Shown piece by piece: positions 26,870-35,149 of a stretch of 64,000 nt of DNA. This DNA is from Flexistipes sp. (GTDB lineage Bacteria; Chrysiogenota; Deferribacteres; Deferribacterales; Flexistipitaceae): NCBI RefSeq assembly GCF_036172515.1, contig NZ_JAXKVW010000004.1, positions 1 through 64,000 of the forward strand, written 5' to 3'. Position 1 is the stretch's first letter. Each line of letters opens with the position of its first letter. The notes beneath the pieces were generated by a model. It was not told the origin of the DNA. It searched no databases and saw nothing but the letters and a program-made list of their open reading frames with translations. A program made the translations under genes and the position numbers.

Positions 26870-28120
26870 TTAAGTAGTCCGGCCGCTGTCAACCCTTGTA
26901 AGAATAAGTGCTCCCGCTGCGAACAGTATGATTAAAGAAAGAATACTGTAACGGTTACTCCCGCTGAATAGAGCAACTAATCCCATCATAAAGGGACCCA
27001 ATACGGCTGCAAACTTTCCCAGCATATTGTAGAACCCGAAAAATTCTCCCGATTTATCATCAGGAATCAACCGGGCAAAAAAGCTCCTGCTTAATGCCTG
27101 TATACCTCCCTGAAAAAGCCCGACCAACACTGCTATTGTATAAAACTGCCAAATCTCCTGCATAAAAAATCCGAAAACTGTGATAAAACAGTATGCAATA
27201 ATTCCTGTGAGGAGGGCTTTTTTTACACCTATTCTGATCCCGATCCATCCGTAAATAAGTGCTGCCGGGAATGCCACAAACTGCACCAGCAGCAAAGCTT
27301 TAATGAGGGATTCAGAAGGAAAATTCATGCTTGCACCGTAATCCACTGCCATTTTTATGATTGTGTAAACGCCGTCTATATAGAACCAGTATGCTATAAG
27401 GAAAAGTACCACCTGCTTGTACTGCTTTATATGTATAAACGTATCTTTAAGCTGTTTCCACCCTGAGTGAAATGAGCCGATGAGGGATATATGAATTTCG
27501 TTTTTCGGTTCCTTAACAAAAAGAATTAAAGGAATAGTAAAAACAGCCCACCAGCAGGCAACGGATATAAATGCAATCCGAACAGCGGTTGTACTGTCAG
27601 GAATTCCGAAAAACGACGGTTTCAAATACATTAAAACATTTGTAAGAAATAAGATCCCACCACCGATGTAACCGAGGGCAAAACCCAGTGATGAAACGAC
27701 ATCCCTTTTTTTAATTGAAGCAACATCGGTAATAAGGGAATCGTAAAACAGATTGCCTCCGGCGAATCCAGCGTATGCTGTGAAATAAAAAAGGAGAGCC
27801 GGCAGCCACTCTCCTTCGGATACAGCGAAAAGAGAGAAGGTGTTTACTATTCCCAGAAATGCGAAACAGATGAGCATCTTCTTTTTCATACTCCCCTTAT
27901 CTGCAGCGGCTCCCAAAAATGGCGCAAGTACAGCTATTATGACTGCAGAAAGAGAGTTGGCTGTACCAAGATAGAATGTACTTTTCTGGAAACTGAGATT
28001 AACAGCCCAGAACTTTTTGAAAAATAACGGGAAAAACCCCGCCATAACGGTAGTGGCGAATGCACTGTTTGCCCAGTCGTAAAAAGCCCATCCCCAGATT
28101 GCCTTTTTCTCATCTTTCAT
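26870..28120 (-). CDS. UMF1-type MFS transporter (Atg22-like)
   Basis: 416 residues, about twelve membrane helices. The start WGWAFYDWANSAFATTVMAG is the hallmark of the UMF1/Atg22-like branch of the major facilitator superfamily; the loop LIPDDKSGEFFGFYNMLGKF near residue 330 is also conserved. Members are thought to export amino acids or similar solutes, but most are uncharacterised. It is transcribed alone on the reverse strand and diverges from the gene at 28353. Confidence 0.88.
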   Translation of the reverse strand: MKDEKKAIWGWAFYDWANSAFATTVMAGFFPLFFKKFWAVNLSFQKSTFYLGTANSLSAVIIAVLAPFLGAAADKGSMKKKMLICFAFLGIVNTFSLFAVSEGEWLPALLFYFTAYAGFAGGNLFYDSLITDVASIKKRDVVSSLGFALGYIGGGILFLTNVLMYLKPSFFGIPDSTTAVRIAFISVACWWAVFTIPLILFVKEPKNEIHISLIGSFHSGWKQLKDTFIHIKQYKQVVLFLIAYWFYIDGVYTIIKMAVDYGASMNFPSESLIKALLLVQFVAFPAALIYGWIGIRIGVKKALLTGIIAYCFITVFGFFMQEIWQFYTIAVLVGLFQGGIQALSRSFFARLIPDDKSGEFFGFYNMLGKFAAVLGPFMMGLVALFSGSNRYSILSLIILFAAGALILTRVDSGRTT

Positions 28121-28302
28121 TCCGCAGATTCCTGTTTACTGTAAAATTTTGATTACGGTATATGTATCTTTATGTTAATTCACAAATGACAATCTGTCTA
28201 TGCATTTGCAATAGGTGTCTTGAAACATTGAGTAAAGGAAAGGAGGAAAATTTAAATAAACTGAATATATTTTTTTCAAAAGAGCATATTGTTATTTTTT
28301 TG

Positions 28303-28311
28303 TGGTATAAT
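28303..28311 (+). promoter_or_regulatory. Extended -10 promoter for the 28353 gene
   Basis: TGGTATAAT at 28303-28311 is a perfect -10 box (TATAAT) with the TGn extension. No good -35 box is visible 16-18 bases upstream, as is common for extended -10 promoters. It lies about 42 bases before the start codon. Confidence 0.5.
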
Positions 28312-28352
28312 TATATAAAAATGAGTTTTAAACTGTTTGAGAGGGTATCTTT

Positions 28353-28823
28353 ATGCCATTAAAGGATTACCAGCAAAAGATTCTGGATTTGCTGAAAGAC
28401 AAAGAGCTTGCACTTTCTGAACTTTACAAGGAGATTTCGGAGAAATTTTATCAAAATGAGGAATTCTGGAGCAGCTTGTCAGAGGAAAAGCTGTACAGGC
28501 TCCAACAGATTGAAGAGTTGTGTGACCAGGCTAAACAGGAAAAAATGGGCTTTGATGAAAAAAAGACCAAAACGTACACTTTGTATACGTTTATGGAGAG
28601 CATTCAGGATATAAAAGATCAGCTGCGGAATAATGAATTAAATGAAATTAAAGCCCTTTCACTTTGCCATGACCTTGAAAATTCTATATTGGAACGTCGT
28701 GTTTATGAATATTTTATCCCTTATAATGATAAACAAAAAAAGGTACTTGATAAACTGAAAATTGATATCAATGATTTTTTAAAAAATATCCAGGCACAAA
28801 AAAATAAGATTGTCAGTGGTTAA
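28353..28823 (+). CDS. Helical protein, possibly ferritin-like without metal ligands
   Basis: 156 residues, almost entirely predicted helix. Two segments have the rhythm of rubrerythrin/ferritin-like proteins: ELALSELYKEISEKF followed by EFWSSLSEEKLYRLQQIEEL, and a later DLENSILERRVYEYF. In real di-iron proteins the W-x2-L-x2-EE is followed by HA; here that position is LYR, so the metal site is probably missing. The family is uncertain. It precedes a block of metal-related and exported proteins. A weak hairpin (AAGTAT...ATACTTTTTT, 28829-28853) follows the stop. Confidence 0.5.
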   Translation: MPLKDYQQKILDLLKDKELALSELYKEISEKFYQNEEFWSSLSEEKLYRLQQIEELCDQAKQEKMGFDEKKTKTYTLYTFMESIQDIKDQLRNNELNEIKALSLCHDLENSILERRVYEYFIPYNDKQKKVLDKLKIDINDFLKNIQAQKNKIVSG

Positions 28824-28960
28824 TCGCTAAAGTATCTTGCAGAAATACTTTTTTGTTTATCGACATTATATAGAGACTTTTTCTTCTTCAATCAAAGATT
28901 TTTTATTCACAACCATATCAAATTATTTATAAACCTAAAAACAGTACCATTCATTATACT

Positions 28961-28976
28961 TGTAGAATATTCTACA
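28961..28976. promoter_or_regulatory. Perfect 16-bp palindrome, candidate operator
   Basis: TGTAGAATATTCTACA is a perfect inverted repeat directly after a TATACT box (28955-28960). Its core TAGAA-TA-TTCTA matches the core TAGAA-GC-TTCTA of the palindrome in the FTR1 promoter at 30620-30635. A dimeric repressor shared by the two loci would explain both. Confidence 0.5.
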
Positions 28977-29060
28977 TTCATGAGAAAATCTTTCACACCT
29001 GATAAAAGCAGAAAATATAGTTTTCATTGTATATCAATATATTAAGATAAGTTCATATTT

Positions 29061-29076
29061 TGGCATGTTCTGTGCT
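29061..29076 (+). promoter_or_regulatory. Sigma-54-type promoter of the 29113 gene
   Basis: TGGCATGTTCTGTGCT has GG and GC exactly ten bases apart and the TGGCA -24 box of RpoN promoters; transcription would start about 25 bases before the ATG. The paralogous gene at 40755 has the same kind of site (40701-40716), which makes chance less likely. Confidence 0.6.
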
Positions 29077-29112
29077 TTATAGATTACTAAATAATTTTAT
29101 AGGAGAAACTAT

Positions 29113-29565
29113 ATGAAAAAAACAGCAATCATTTTAGGAATCCTGGCACTTGGTGTCAGCGTTGCGATAGCTTATGGCCCCGGTATGCCAAGAGGCTATC
29201 AAGGTGGAATGCACGGTTACGAACATCCCGGAGGAATGATGGGTGGATATTATGGTCAACCCCAAGGCGCACCGGCCTACGGAAGAGGTGTTATGCCGGG
29301 CTACAATTGCCAGGGACCTTACACCTATGGCAATCAGCAAAGTGGACAAATTGGTAAAGATGAAGCGAAAGGTAAAGTAACCAGCTTTATGAAGAATAAC
29401 CTCAAAGGGTTCAAAATTGTAGATCAGGAACAAGTTTCGGTAGCAAGAAGATCTATTCATGAATTTACAGTAGAAGATGATAATGGAAATCGTTTTCTGC
29501 TCAGGGTTAACCCGTTTGGTTATGTTATGGGGCCTTTCCCTGCAGGAAATTTTAGGCAGCAGTAG
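29113..29565 (+). CDS. Exported Gly/Met/Tyr/Pro-rich protein, paralogue of 40755
   Basis: 150 residues. Signal peptide MKKTAIILGILALGVSVAIA, then about 60 residues rich in Gly, Met, Tyr and Pro (HPGGMMGGYYG), then a folded domain of about 75 residues: a helix with AKGKVTSFMKNNLKGFKI, two beta-like strands and the closing NPFGYVMGPF. The same plan, with NPWGNVMGPF, is found in the protein at 40755. The helix-strand pattern recalls PepSY domains, which is only a guess. The Met/His-rich arm could bind metal. The gene has its own sigma-54-like promoter and lies 1.1 kb before the iron operon. Confidence 0.75.
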   Translation: MKKTAIILGILALGVSVAIAYGPGMPRGYQGGMHGYEHPGGMMGGYYGQPQGAPAYGRGVMPGYNCQGPYTYGNQQSGQIGKDEAKGKVTSFMKNNLKGFKIVDQEQVSVARRSIHEFTVEDDNGNRFLLRVNPFGYVMGPFPAGNFRQQ

Positions 29566-29631
29566 AAGAGGGCTTTGATCTATTTCTGCTTGCTTCAAAT
29601 ATTAAAAGAAAAATTTACAGGAGGTAATTTT

Positions 29632-30423
29632 ATGAGTTTAATAAGAAAAATACTTTATACAGCAACAGCAGCTATGACACTGTTTATTGTCGCGGCTTGT
29701 GGCGGTGGTTCCGGTTCTTCAGGTGATTCAACACAGAATTTAGGGACAAATGATGGCACACAAAGCTCAAGCGGTTCTTTGTCAGGTGTGGTTATTGACG
29801 GTTATTGGCAAGGTGCTGAGGTGTTTATGGACTTCAATGGTAATTTTGAACATGATGAAAATGAGCCTTTGGTTACTACTGATGCATATGGTCAATACAA
29901 ATTTGAGAATCTGGACAATGACTCATTCGGTCATCCGGTTGTGGCAAAAGGTACAGCGGGAGTTACTTTTGATGACGGCTTGGGACAGTATTTAACGGAT
30001 AATATTACCATGGTTTCTCTCGATAATGATTCAATGAGGGTAGTGTCACCTTTTACCTCTCTTCACTGGTACTATATGAATAATGACAATATGACTTTCG
30101 AAGAAGCTCGAAATAAAGTGATGGAAGAGTTTGGATTACCATCCCATCAGGCGATATTTGAAGATTTTGTAGAAAAAAGCTATGACAATCCTTCTTACCA
30201 AAATATGGTAGATACTTCATTGAGAATGGGAGAATATATGGGTTATTACTTCTCTTCAGACAACAGCACCAACATGAGAGAAGAGATGATGAACGGTTTC
30301 ACTTATATGCACCAAAATGTAGGCTGGGACAATTTTACTGATGACAATTTTCAACCCGGAATGGGAATGATGCGTGATAATTTTCCTATCAACGGTATGC
30401 CGGGAATGGGAATGAGTAACTAG
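29632..30423 (+). CDS. Predicted lipoprotein with Asp/Asn/Met-rich C-terminal half
   Basis: 263 residues from ATG 29632, which has ACAGGAGGT upstream; an in-frame TTG at 29575 is rejected. A lipoprotein signal ends in VAAC with acylated C23, followed by a Gly/Ser linker. Residues about 45-110 look like a surface-protein beta-sandwich (SGVVIDGYWQGAEVFMDFNG...DENEPLVTTDAYGQYKF), the pattern of Cna-B/SdrD-type repeats. The rest is helical and rich in Met, Asn and Asp, ending GMPGMGMSN. No family was recognised for the second half. It follows the exported protein at 29113 by 66 bases, probably in one transcript, and a clear terminator follows. Confidence 0.75.
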   Translation: MSLIRKILYTATAAMTLFIVAACGGGSGSSGDSTQNLGTNDGTQSSSGSLSGVVIDGYWQGAEVFMDFNGNFEHDENEPLVTTDAYGQYKFENLDNDSFGHPVVAKGTAGVTFDDGLGQYLTDNITMVSLDNDSMRVVSPFTSLHWYYMNNDNMTFEEARNKVMEEFGLPSHQAIFEDFVEKSYDNPSYQNMVDTSLRMGEYMGYYFSSDNSTNMREEMMNGFTYMHQNVGWDNFTDDNFQPGMGMMRDNFPINGMPGMGMSN

Positions 30424-30455
30424 TACCCACTCAATTATTCATAAACAATTTCTCA

Positions 30456-30488
30456 AAAGAGGGTAAGTGATGCTTGCCCTCTTTGTTT
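30456..30488 (+). terminator. Rho-independent-type terminator after the lipoprotein gene
   Basis: Stem AAAGAGGG (30456-30463) with CCCTCTTT (30477-30484), extended inward by AAG/CTT, then TGTTTAT. It separates the 29113-30423 genes from the iron operon. Confidence 0.7.
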
Positions 30489-30598
30489 ATCAGCCGACAA
30501 TATCCTTCCGAAAAACTTAAAGTCATATCATTTTCTAATGCTGTATCTCTATGATAAATATGGTTAAAACAAAAAGTTAGAAAAAACTAAGTTTTTTC

Positions 30599-30635
30599 TT
30601 GACACCCTTGGGTTTAGATGTTAGAAGCTTCTAAC
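30599..30635 (+). promoter_or_regulatory. Promoter with overlapping operator, iron-uptake operon
   Basis: TTGACA (30599-30604) is followed at 17 bases by TAGAAG (30622-30627), a modest -10 box. The -10 lies within the perfect 16-bp palindrome GTTAGAAGCTTCTAAC (30620-30635), so a bound dimer would block RNA polymerase. The half-sites TAGAA/TTCTA match the palindrome at 28961. A Fur-type box (GATAATGATAATCATTATC) is not evident. Confidence 0.6.
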
Positions 30636-30681
30636 TTAAATGCATACAAGTTACGTAGGGATTTAATTGCAGGAGGTTTGT

Positions 30682-31884
30682 ATGATTGTAAAAAGCAAAA
30701 TATTTTTAGCGGTGTTAACAGCATTATTTTTCGTTGTCTCATTTTCTACTGCAGAAGCAGCCGGGTCATGGAATGATGTGACATCTGAAATCAAGGAATA
30801 TGTGGATAATGGTTTGGAAGAATACAATAAGGGTAATGTTAAGGCAGCAAAGCAAAATATTACTGATGCATATTTCAGGGTTTTTGAGGAAGAGGAGATG
30901 GAGCAGGCTATTCAGGCAAATATCGGTGGGCAGACTGCTTTTAAAGTCGAATATATGTTCGGCGAAATTAAAAAGCTTATGGATAAAGGTGCATCTCAGC
31001 AGGAAGTGGCGGAAATGGCCGGGTTGTTGATAAAGGACTTAAACACTTATTCAGCTCAGCTTAATGAGCTTGCTCCCAGAAAAGAGCAGAGTCCGTTCCA
31101 AAAGCTGCTGTATTCACTCCTTATAATTCTCAGGGAGGGTTTTGAAGCAATTCTTATTATAAGTGCAATTCTTGCCTATCTAATAAAATCCGGAAATAAG
31201 GAGAAAACCAAAATTGTCTACAACAGCACAGCCGCTGCGATAGGTGCCAGTATAGTAACCGCCTTTTTGTTTGAATATGTGCTGGATATCAGCGGCTTAG
31301 GACAGGAACTTCTGGAAGGTATAACGATGCTGCTGGCAACTGCAGTTCTGTTCTTCGTAAGTTACTGGCTTATAAGCAAAGTGGAAGCAAAAAAGTGGCA
31401 GAAATATATAGAGGGTAAAGTTGAGAACTCTCTTAAAACCGGCAACCTGTGGGCTCTTTGGTTTGCCGTGTTTTTGGCCGTATACAGAGAGGGAGCAGAA
31501 ACAGTGCTGTTTTATCAGGCTTTGGTAGCCGATACCGATCCGTCTGCTTACGGAATGATTGCACTTGGCTTCCTGATTGGCTGTGCAGGGTTAGTTGTAA
31601 TGTTTCTTGTGATTGAAAGAACCAGTTTGAAACTGCCTCTCAAACCATTTTTTCTGGGTACGAGCGCTCTTCTCTATTATCTGGCATTTGTCTTTGCCGG
31701 TCAGGGTGTTCGTGAGCTTCAGGAATCTGGAGTTATAGGGGCAACAGCGTTAAACGGTTTTCCGACAATAGGGTGGCTGGGTGTTTATCCCACCTATCAG
31801 ACTGTAATTTTGCAGTCGATAATAATTGCGGCAGGCATATTTGCTGTCATGTACAACTTTATACCAAAAAGAGCAAAGGCCTGA
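30682..31884 (+). CDS. FTR1-family iron permease
   Basis: About 400 residues. Signal peptide and a periplasmic helical domain (about 25-140) precede seven membrane helices. Both iron-binding REGxE-type motifs are present: REGFEAILI in the first core helix and REGAETVLF in the second. FTR1 permeases move ferric or ferrous iron across the inner membrane. The start is ATG 30682 behind AGGAGGT; the in-frame TTG at 30667 is upstream of that site. It is the first gene of a six-gene operon with P19, DUF2318 and an FtsX-type ABC system, the same order as the P19 locus of Campylobacter. Confidence 0.93.
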   Translation: MIVKSKIFLAVLTALFFVVSFSTAEAAGSWNDVTSEIKEYVDNGLEEYNKGNVKAAKQNITDAYFRVFEEEEMEQAIQANIGGQTAFKVEYMFGEIKKLMDKGASQQEVAEMAGLLIKDLNTYSAQLNELAPRKEQSPFQKLLYSLLIILREGFEAILIISAILAYLIKSGNKEKTKIVYNSTAAAIGASIVTAFLFEYVLDISGLGQELLEGITMLLATAVLFFVSYWLISKVEAKKWQKYIEGKVENSLKTGNLWALWFAVFLAVYREGAETVLFYQALVADTDPSAYGMIALGFLIGCAGLVVMFLVIERTSLKLPLKPFFLGTSALLYYLAFVFAGQGVRELQESGVIGATALNGFPTIGWLGVYPTYQTVILQSIIIAAGIFAVMYNFIPKRAKA

Positions 31885-31921
31885 AAAGGCTTGTTCAATA
31901 AAAAATTAACGGAGGTTTAAC

Positions 31922-32467
31922 ATGAGCATCAAAAAAACATTTTTAACATTAGCTGTTGCAGCATTTGCTGTAATGGTGAGTTACTCAAATTCCTACGCAT
32001 TTAAGGAATATCCTGCGGGTGAGCCTAAAGAGGTAAACAAAATGCAAGTTGCCGCTGTATATTTTCAGGCAGCAGAGATGGAGCCTGCCGGTAAATCCGG
32101 ATTATCAGCGGCAGAATCGGATATTCACCTTGAAGCGGATGTTACCGCACTGATGAAAAATCCATACGGTTTTCCATTTGGCTCCTTTGTGCCTTATTTG
32201 AAAGTTGAGTATAAACTGGAAAATCTGGACAATGGAAAAACACAGGAAGGCACATTTATGCCGATGATAGCAAGTGACGGACCTCATTACGGAGCCAATG
32301 TCAAGATGATGGGCTTAGGCAATTATAAGCTGACTTATTTCATATATTCACCTGAAAAGCAGGGGCTTGTGTTGCATGCAGATAAAATCACAGGGGTTGA
32401 TAAGACACGCTTTTGGAAAAAGCCGATTGTTCTTGAGTGGGAATTTACTTACACAGGTAAGTTCTAA
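31922..32467 (+). CDS. P19/Tp34-family periplasmic iron-binding protein
   Basis: 181 residues with a signal peptide ending NSYA-F. The mature start FKEYPAGEPKEVNKMQVAAV and then AAEMEP match the beginning of P19/Tp34 (FtrA/FetP-like) proteins, which bind copper and iron through Met, Glu and His residues and hand iron to the FTR1 permease. Later HLEADVTAL and DGPHYGANV carry the other conserved histidines. ACGGAGG lies six to seven bases before the ATG. A strong hairpin follows the gene inside the operon, probably to favour a higher level of this protein. Confidence 0.9.
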   Translation: MSIKKTFLTLAVAAFAVMVSYSNSYAFKEYPAGEPKEVNKMQVAAVYFQAAEMEPAGKSGLSAAESDIHLEADVTALMKNPYGFPFGSFVPYLKVEYKLENLDNGKTQEGTFMPMIASDGPHYGANVKMMGLGNYKLTYFIYSPEKQGLVLHADKITGVDKTRFWKKPIVLEWEFTYTGKF

Positions 32468-32474
32468 AATTTTT

Positions 32475-32506
32475 TCAGGCAGGGGGGACTCCCCTCCCCT
32501 GCCTGA
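32475..32506 (+). terminator. Intra-operon hairpin after the P19 gene
   Basis: Perfect 11-bp stem TCAGGCAGGGG/CCCCTGCCTGA with a 10-base loop. Only a weak T-run follows, so it more likely acts as partial terminator or as a 3' stabiliser for the FTR1-P19 part of the transcript. Confidence 0.6.
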
Positions 32507-32565
32507 TTTAATAGTTTTTATAGATGAGACCGAGGAAAATATCTTTTGTTACAGGAAGGTTGTAG

Positions 32566-33834
32566 ATGATTAAAGGAATGGCACTGACTATTTTATCCGG
32601 GATGGATGCAGTAATTCTTATCGGATTTTTGGTTGGTTATTTGAAACACACTAAAATAAAGAATGCCGGGAAAGCAGTTTTCTACGCTCTAACAGCTGGT
32701 TTACTGTTCAGTTTTTCTCTTGTTTATACATTAAAGCATTTAAGTATTGAAAAAGAGACAGAAGTCTTTTTTACTTTTACCGGATTTCTGTTGACGGTAA
32801 TAATAATATTATGGGCTGTTTATCAGAAATACGGTGTAAGTGAAAACGGGCAAACAAATGATAATTTTATTCAGAAAGTTTTAATATTTGCTTACTGCCT
32901 TTATCTTGGGGTGTTATACGAAACCCACATATTCAGAGTTCCTTCAAAAATTTCTTTAGATACAATGCAGACATCCGGATTTGATACCAAACAGTTTCTC
33001 ATATACTGCGGAGTAATCACGGGCATTCTGCTGCTAATATTGTTTTTGTTTGCACTTATCAATTTTCTCCGGAGATCACCAAATGATCTGAGCAGACGCT
33101 TATTGTTGACTGTAAATTTTATATATCTTGGCAAACTTTCCATAATGGCTGTATACGGGTTGATTTTTGTTGGGATTCTACCTTCAACCCCTTCTCTTAT
33201 CAGTGGTGTGGCACCTTTCTACAATAATATCGGTCTGTTTTCATACTTTTTTCTGTTTGCCACGGGAGTGATCTTAATTTTGAATTTGTTTATAAAAACA
33301 GGTGATCATATTGGTTATGAAGGTCTGAACAGAGCTGAAATCCGTAAAATCAAGGCACGGAAAAAGAAGAGAGTTTTCTGGATAAAATTTCCGGCAACTC
33401 TGGCAGGTGTTTTTATTTTAATACTTTCAGCGAATTATATTTCCATGAACCGCACTGTCAGCTTAGTACCCGCTGTACCTTTAAAGCCTGTGGATGGCGT
33501 ATTTGAAATAGATAAAGAAAAAGTTAATGACGGAAAACTGCATAGATTCTCCTATGAAACGAAGGAAGATGTTATCATTAAATTTTTTATAATAAGAAAA
33601 ACTGAAGATGCATACGGGGTAGTTTATGATGCCTGTGATATATGCGGTGCTGCAGGTTATTATCAGCAGGAAAACAATGTAATCTGCAGACGTTGTGATG
33701 TGCTTATGAACAAAGCAACAATAGGCTTTCCCGGCGGTTGTAATCCCATACCTATTAATTTTCGGGTAGAGAACGGAAAAATATATATAACCAAAAAAGA
33801 ACTGCTTAAAAAAGAAGACATTTTCAGGGGTTAG
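32566..33834 (+). CDS. DUF2318 membrane protein of the P19 iron system
   Basis: 422 residues. About eight membrane helices in the first 300 residues, then a C-terminal DUF2318 domain facing the periplasm with two cysteine pairs: CDICGAAGYYQ and CRRCDVLMNKATI, followed by GGCNPIPI. In P19 loci this protein (equivalent to Cj1660 or FtrD-type proteins) is thought to pass electrons so that iron is kept in the right redox state. The start ATG 32566 is preceded by AGGAAGG. Next gene begins 11 bases later. Confidence 0.87.
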   Translation: MIKGMALTILSGMDAVILIGFLVGYLKHTKIKNAGKAVFYALTAGLLFSFSLVYTLKHLSIEKETEVFFTFTGFLLTVIIILWAVYQKYGVSENGQTNDNFIQKVLIFAYCLYLGVLYETHIFRVPSKISLDTMQTSGFDTKQFLIYCGVITGILLLILFLFALINFLRRSPNDLSRRLLLTVNFIYLGKLSIMAVYGLIFVGILPSTPSLISGVAPFYNNIGLFSYFFLFATGVILILNLFIKTGDHIGYEGLNRAEIRKIKARKKKRVFWIKFPATLAGVFILILSANYISMNRTVSLVPAVPLKPVDGVFEIDKEKVNDGKLHRFSYETKEDVIIKFFIIRKTEDAYGVVYDACDICGAAGYYQQENNVICRRCDVLMNKATIGFPGGCNPIPINFRVENGKIYITKKELLKKEDIFRG

Positions 33835-33845
33835 GAGAGAGTCGG

Positions 33846-35138
33846 ATGTTTCTGAGACTTATTAAACGTACTTTTACAAAAGGTTTTAAATCAAAGATAT
33901 TGGCTGTTGCCGCCATTATGCTCGGCACCTCTATGGCTACAGCAATGCTGGGTATATCGATGGATATCGGTGACAAAATGAACAGGGAGTTAAAGTCATA
34001 CGGCTCAAATATCGTTGTAAAACCTGAATCGGCATACATACCTGCTGAAATTAAAGGTGTGGAAATAGGAGGGAAAAAAGGCAGCAGAAAATTTTTAACA
34101 GAAGAGGACGCTTTGAAAATAAAAATGATTTTCTGGCGTCACAACATTGTGGATTTGGCCCCTTATCTCAAAGTGCAGGCTGAGGTTAAAGGGGAGAAAA
34201 CTGCTGTTAATGGCACCTGGTTTGACGATGAAAAAAGGATTCCTACAGGGGAAAAATACAAGCTGGGGATAAAAGATTTAAAGTCGTGGTGGGAAATAAA
34301 GGGTGAATGGATACAAAGTGGTAAGAAAAAGAATCTCGCTATGGTGGGAGAGGAATTTGCATCTGAAAACAATATCGGTAAAGGAGACTTGATACAACTT
34401 AAATTTAAAAAAGACGGTAAAGACATAGTAAAAGAAGTGAAAGTCAAGGGCATTATCAGCAGCGGTGATGAAGCGGAATATCAAATCTTTGTCCCCTTAA
34501 AATTTCTGCAATCTGCTCTGAATAGGGGGAATAAAATTGAAAAGATTGAAGTGAGTGCTCTGACTTCGCCGGTTAACGACTTAGCCCGAAAAGCGGGCAA
34601 TAATCCTGAGAGCCTGACAGCAGAGGAGTTTGAAACGTGGTATTGTACGGCATATGCTAATTCTATAGCTTATCAGATAGAGGAAGTTATTCCGGGTGCG
34701 GTGGCAGAACAGGTGCGGCAGATTTCAGAGTCAGAAAGCAAAATACTTGGTAAAATAAATCTTCTCATGGTTCTTGTTACAGTTGCTGCCCTGATAAGTT
34801 CTTCACTCGGAATTTCCAGCATTATGACGACAAAAGTTCTGGAGAGAAAGCAGGAGATAGGGCTTATGAAGGCAATAGGTGCGGAGGATACGAATATTGT
34901 GATGTTCTTTCTGGCTGAGATAGTTATTTTTGCCTTGGCAGGGGGGTTCCTTGGATTCTTTTTGGGAAGTGCGTTTGCCAATATTATAGGGATAAAAGTT
35001 TTCGGTATCCCTGTTGCTATGAAACTACTGCTGGCGCCATTTGTTATTATACTGGCTGTTATTGTCGCTCTGGTGGGAAGTATCTCTCCATTGAAAATAG
35101 TTTTAAAGCTGGATCCGGCTGAAGTTTTGCACGGATAG
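33846..35138 (+). CDS. FtsX/MacB-type ABC permease, first of a pair
   Basis: 430 residues. One N-terminal membrane helix, a large periplasmic MacB-like domain (about 45-290), then three helices at the C-terminus containing the FtsX motif MTTKVLERKQEIGLMKAIGA. Such permeases do not usually import but transmit mechanical force between cytoplasm and periplasm. It forms a tripartite unit with the next two genes. The start is at 33846 with AGGAGA upstream. Confidence 0.9.
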   Translation: MFLRLIKRTFTKGFKSKILAVAAIMLGTSMATAMLGISMDIGDKMNRELKSYGSNIVVKPESAYIPAEIKGVEIGGKKGSRKFLTEEDALKIKMIFWRHNIVDLAPYLKVQAEVKGEKTAVNGTWFDDEKRIPTGEKYKLGIKDLKSWWEIKGEWIQSGKKKNLAMVGEEFASENNIGKGDLIQLKFKKDGKDIVKEVKVKGIISSGDEAEYQIFVPLKFLQSALNRGNKIEKIEVSALTSPVNDLARKAGNNPESLTAEEFETWYCTAYANSIAYQIEEVIPGAVAEQVRQISESESKILGKINLLMVLVTVAALISSSLGISSIMTTKVLERKQEIGLMKAIGAEDTNIVMFFLAEIVIFALAGGFLGFFLGSAFANIIGIKVFGIPVAMKLLLAPFVIILAVIVALVGSISPLKIVLKLDPAEVLHG

Positions 35139-35149
35139 GAGTATAAGTT

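Noticed and set aside
28162-28362. Plus-strand open frame upstream of the 28353 gene
   Set aside because: It covers the extended -10 promoter, is AT-driven and has no family resemblance; the AAAGGAGG within it is not followed by a usable start.
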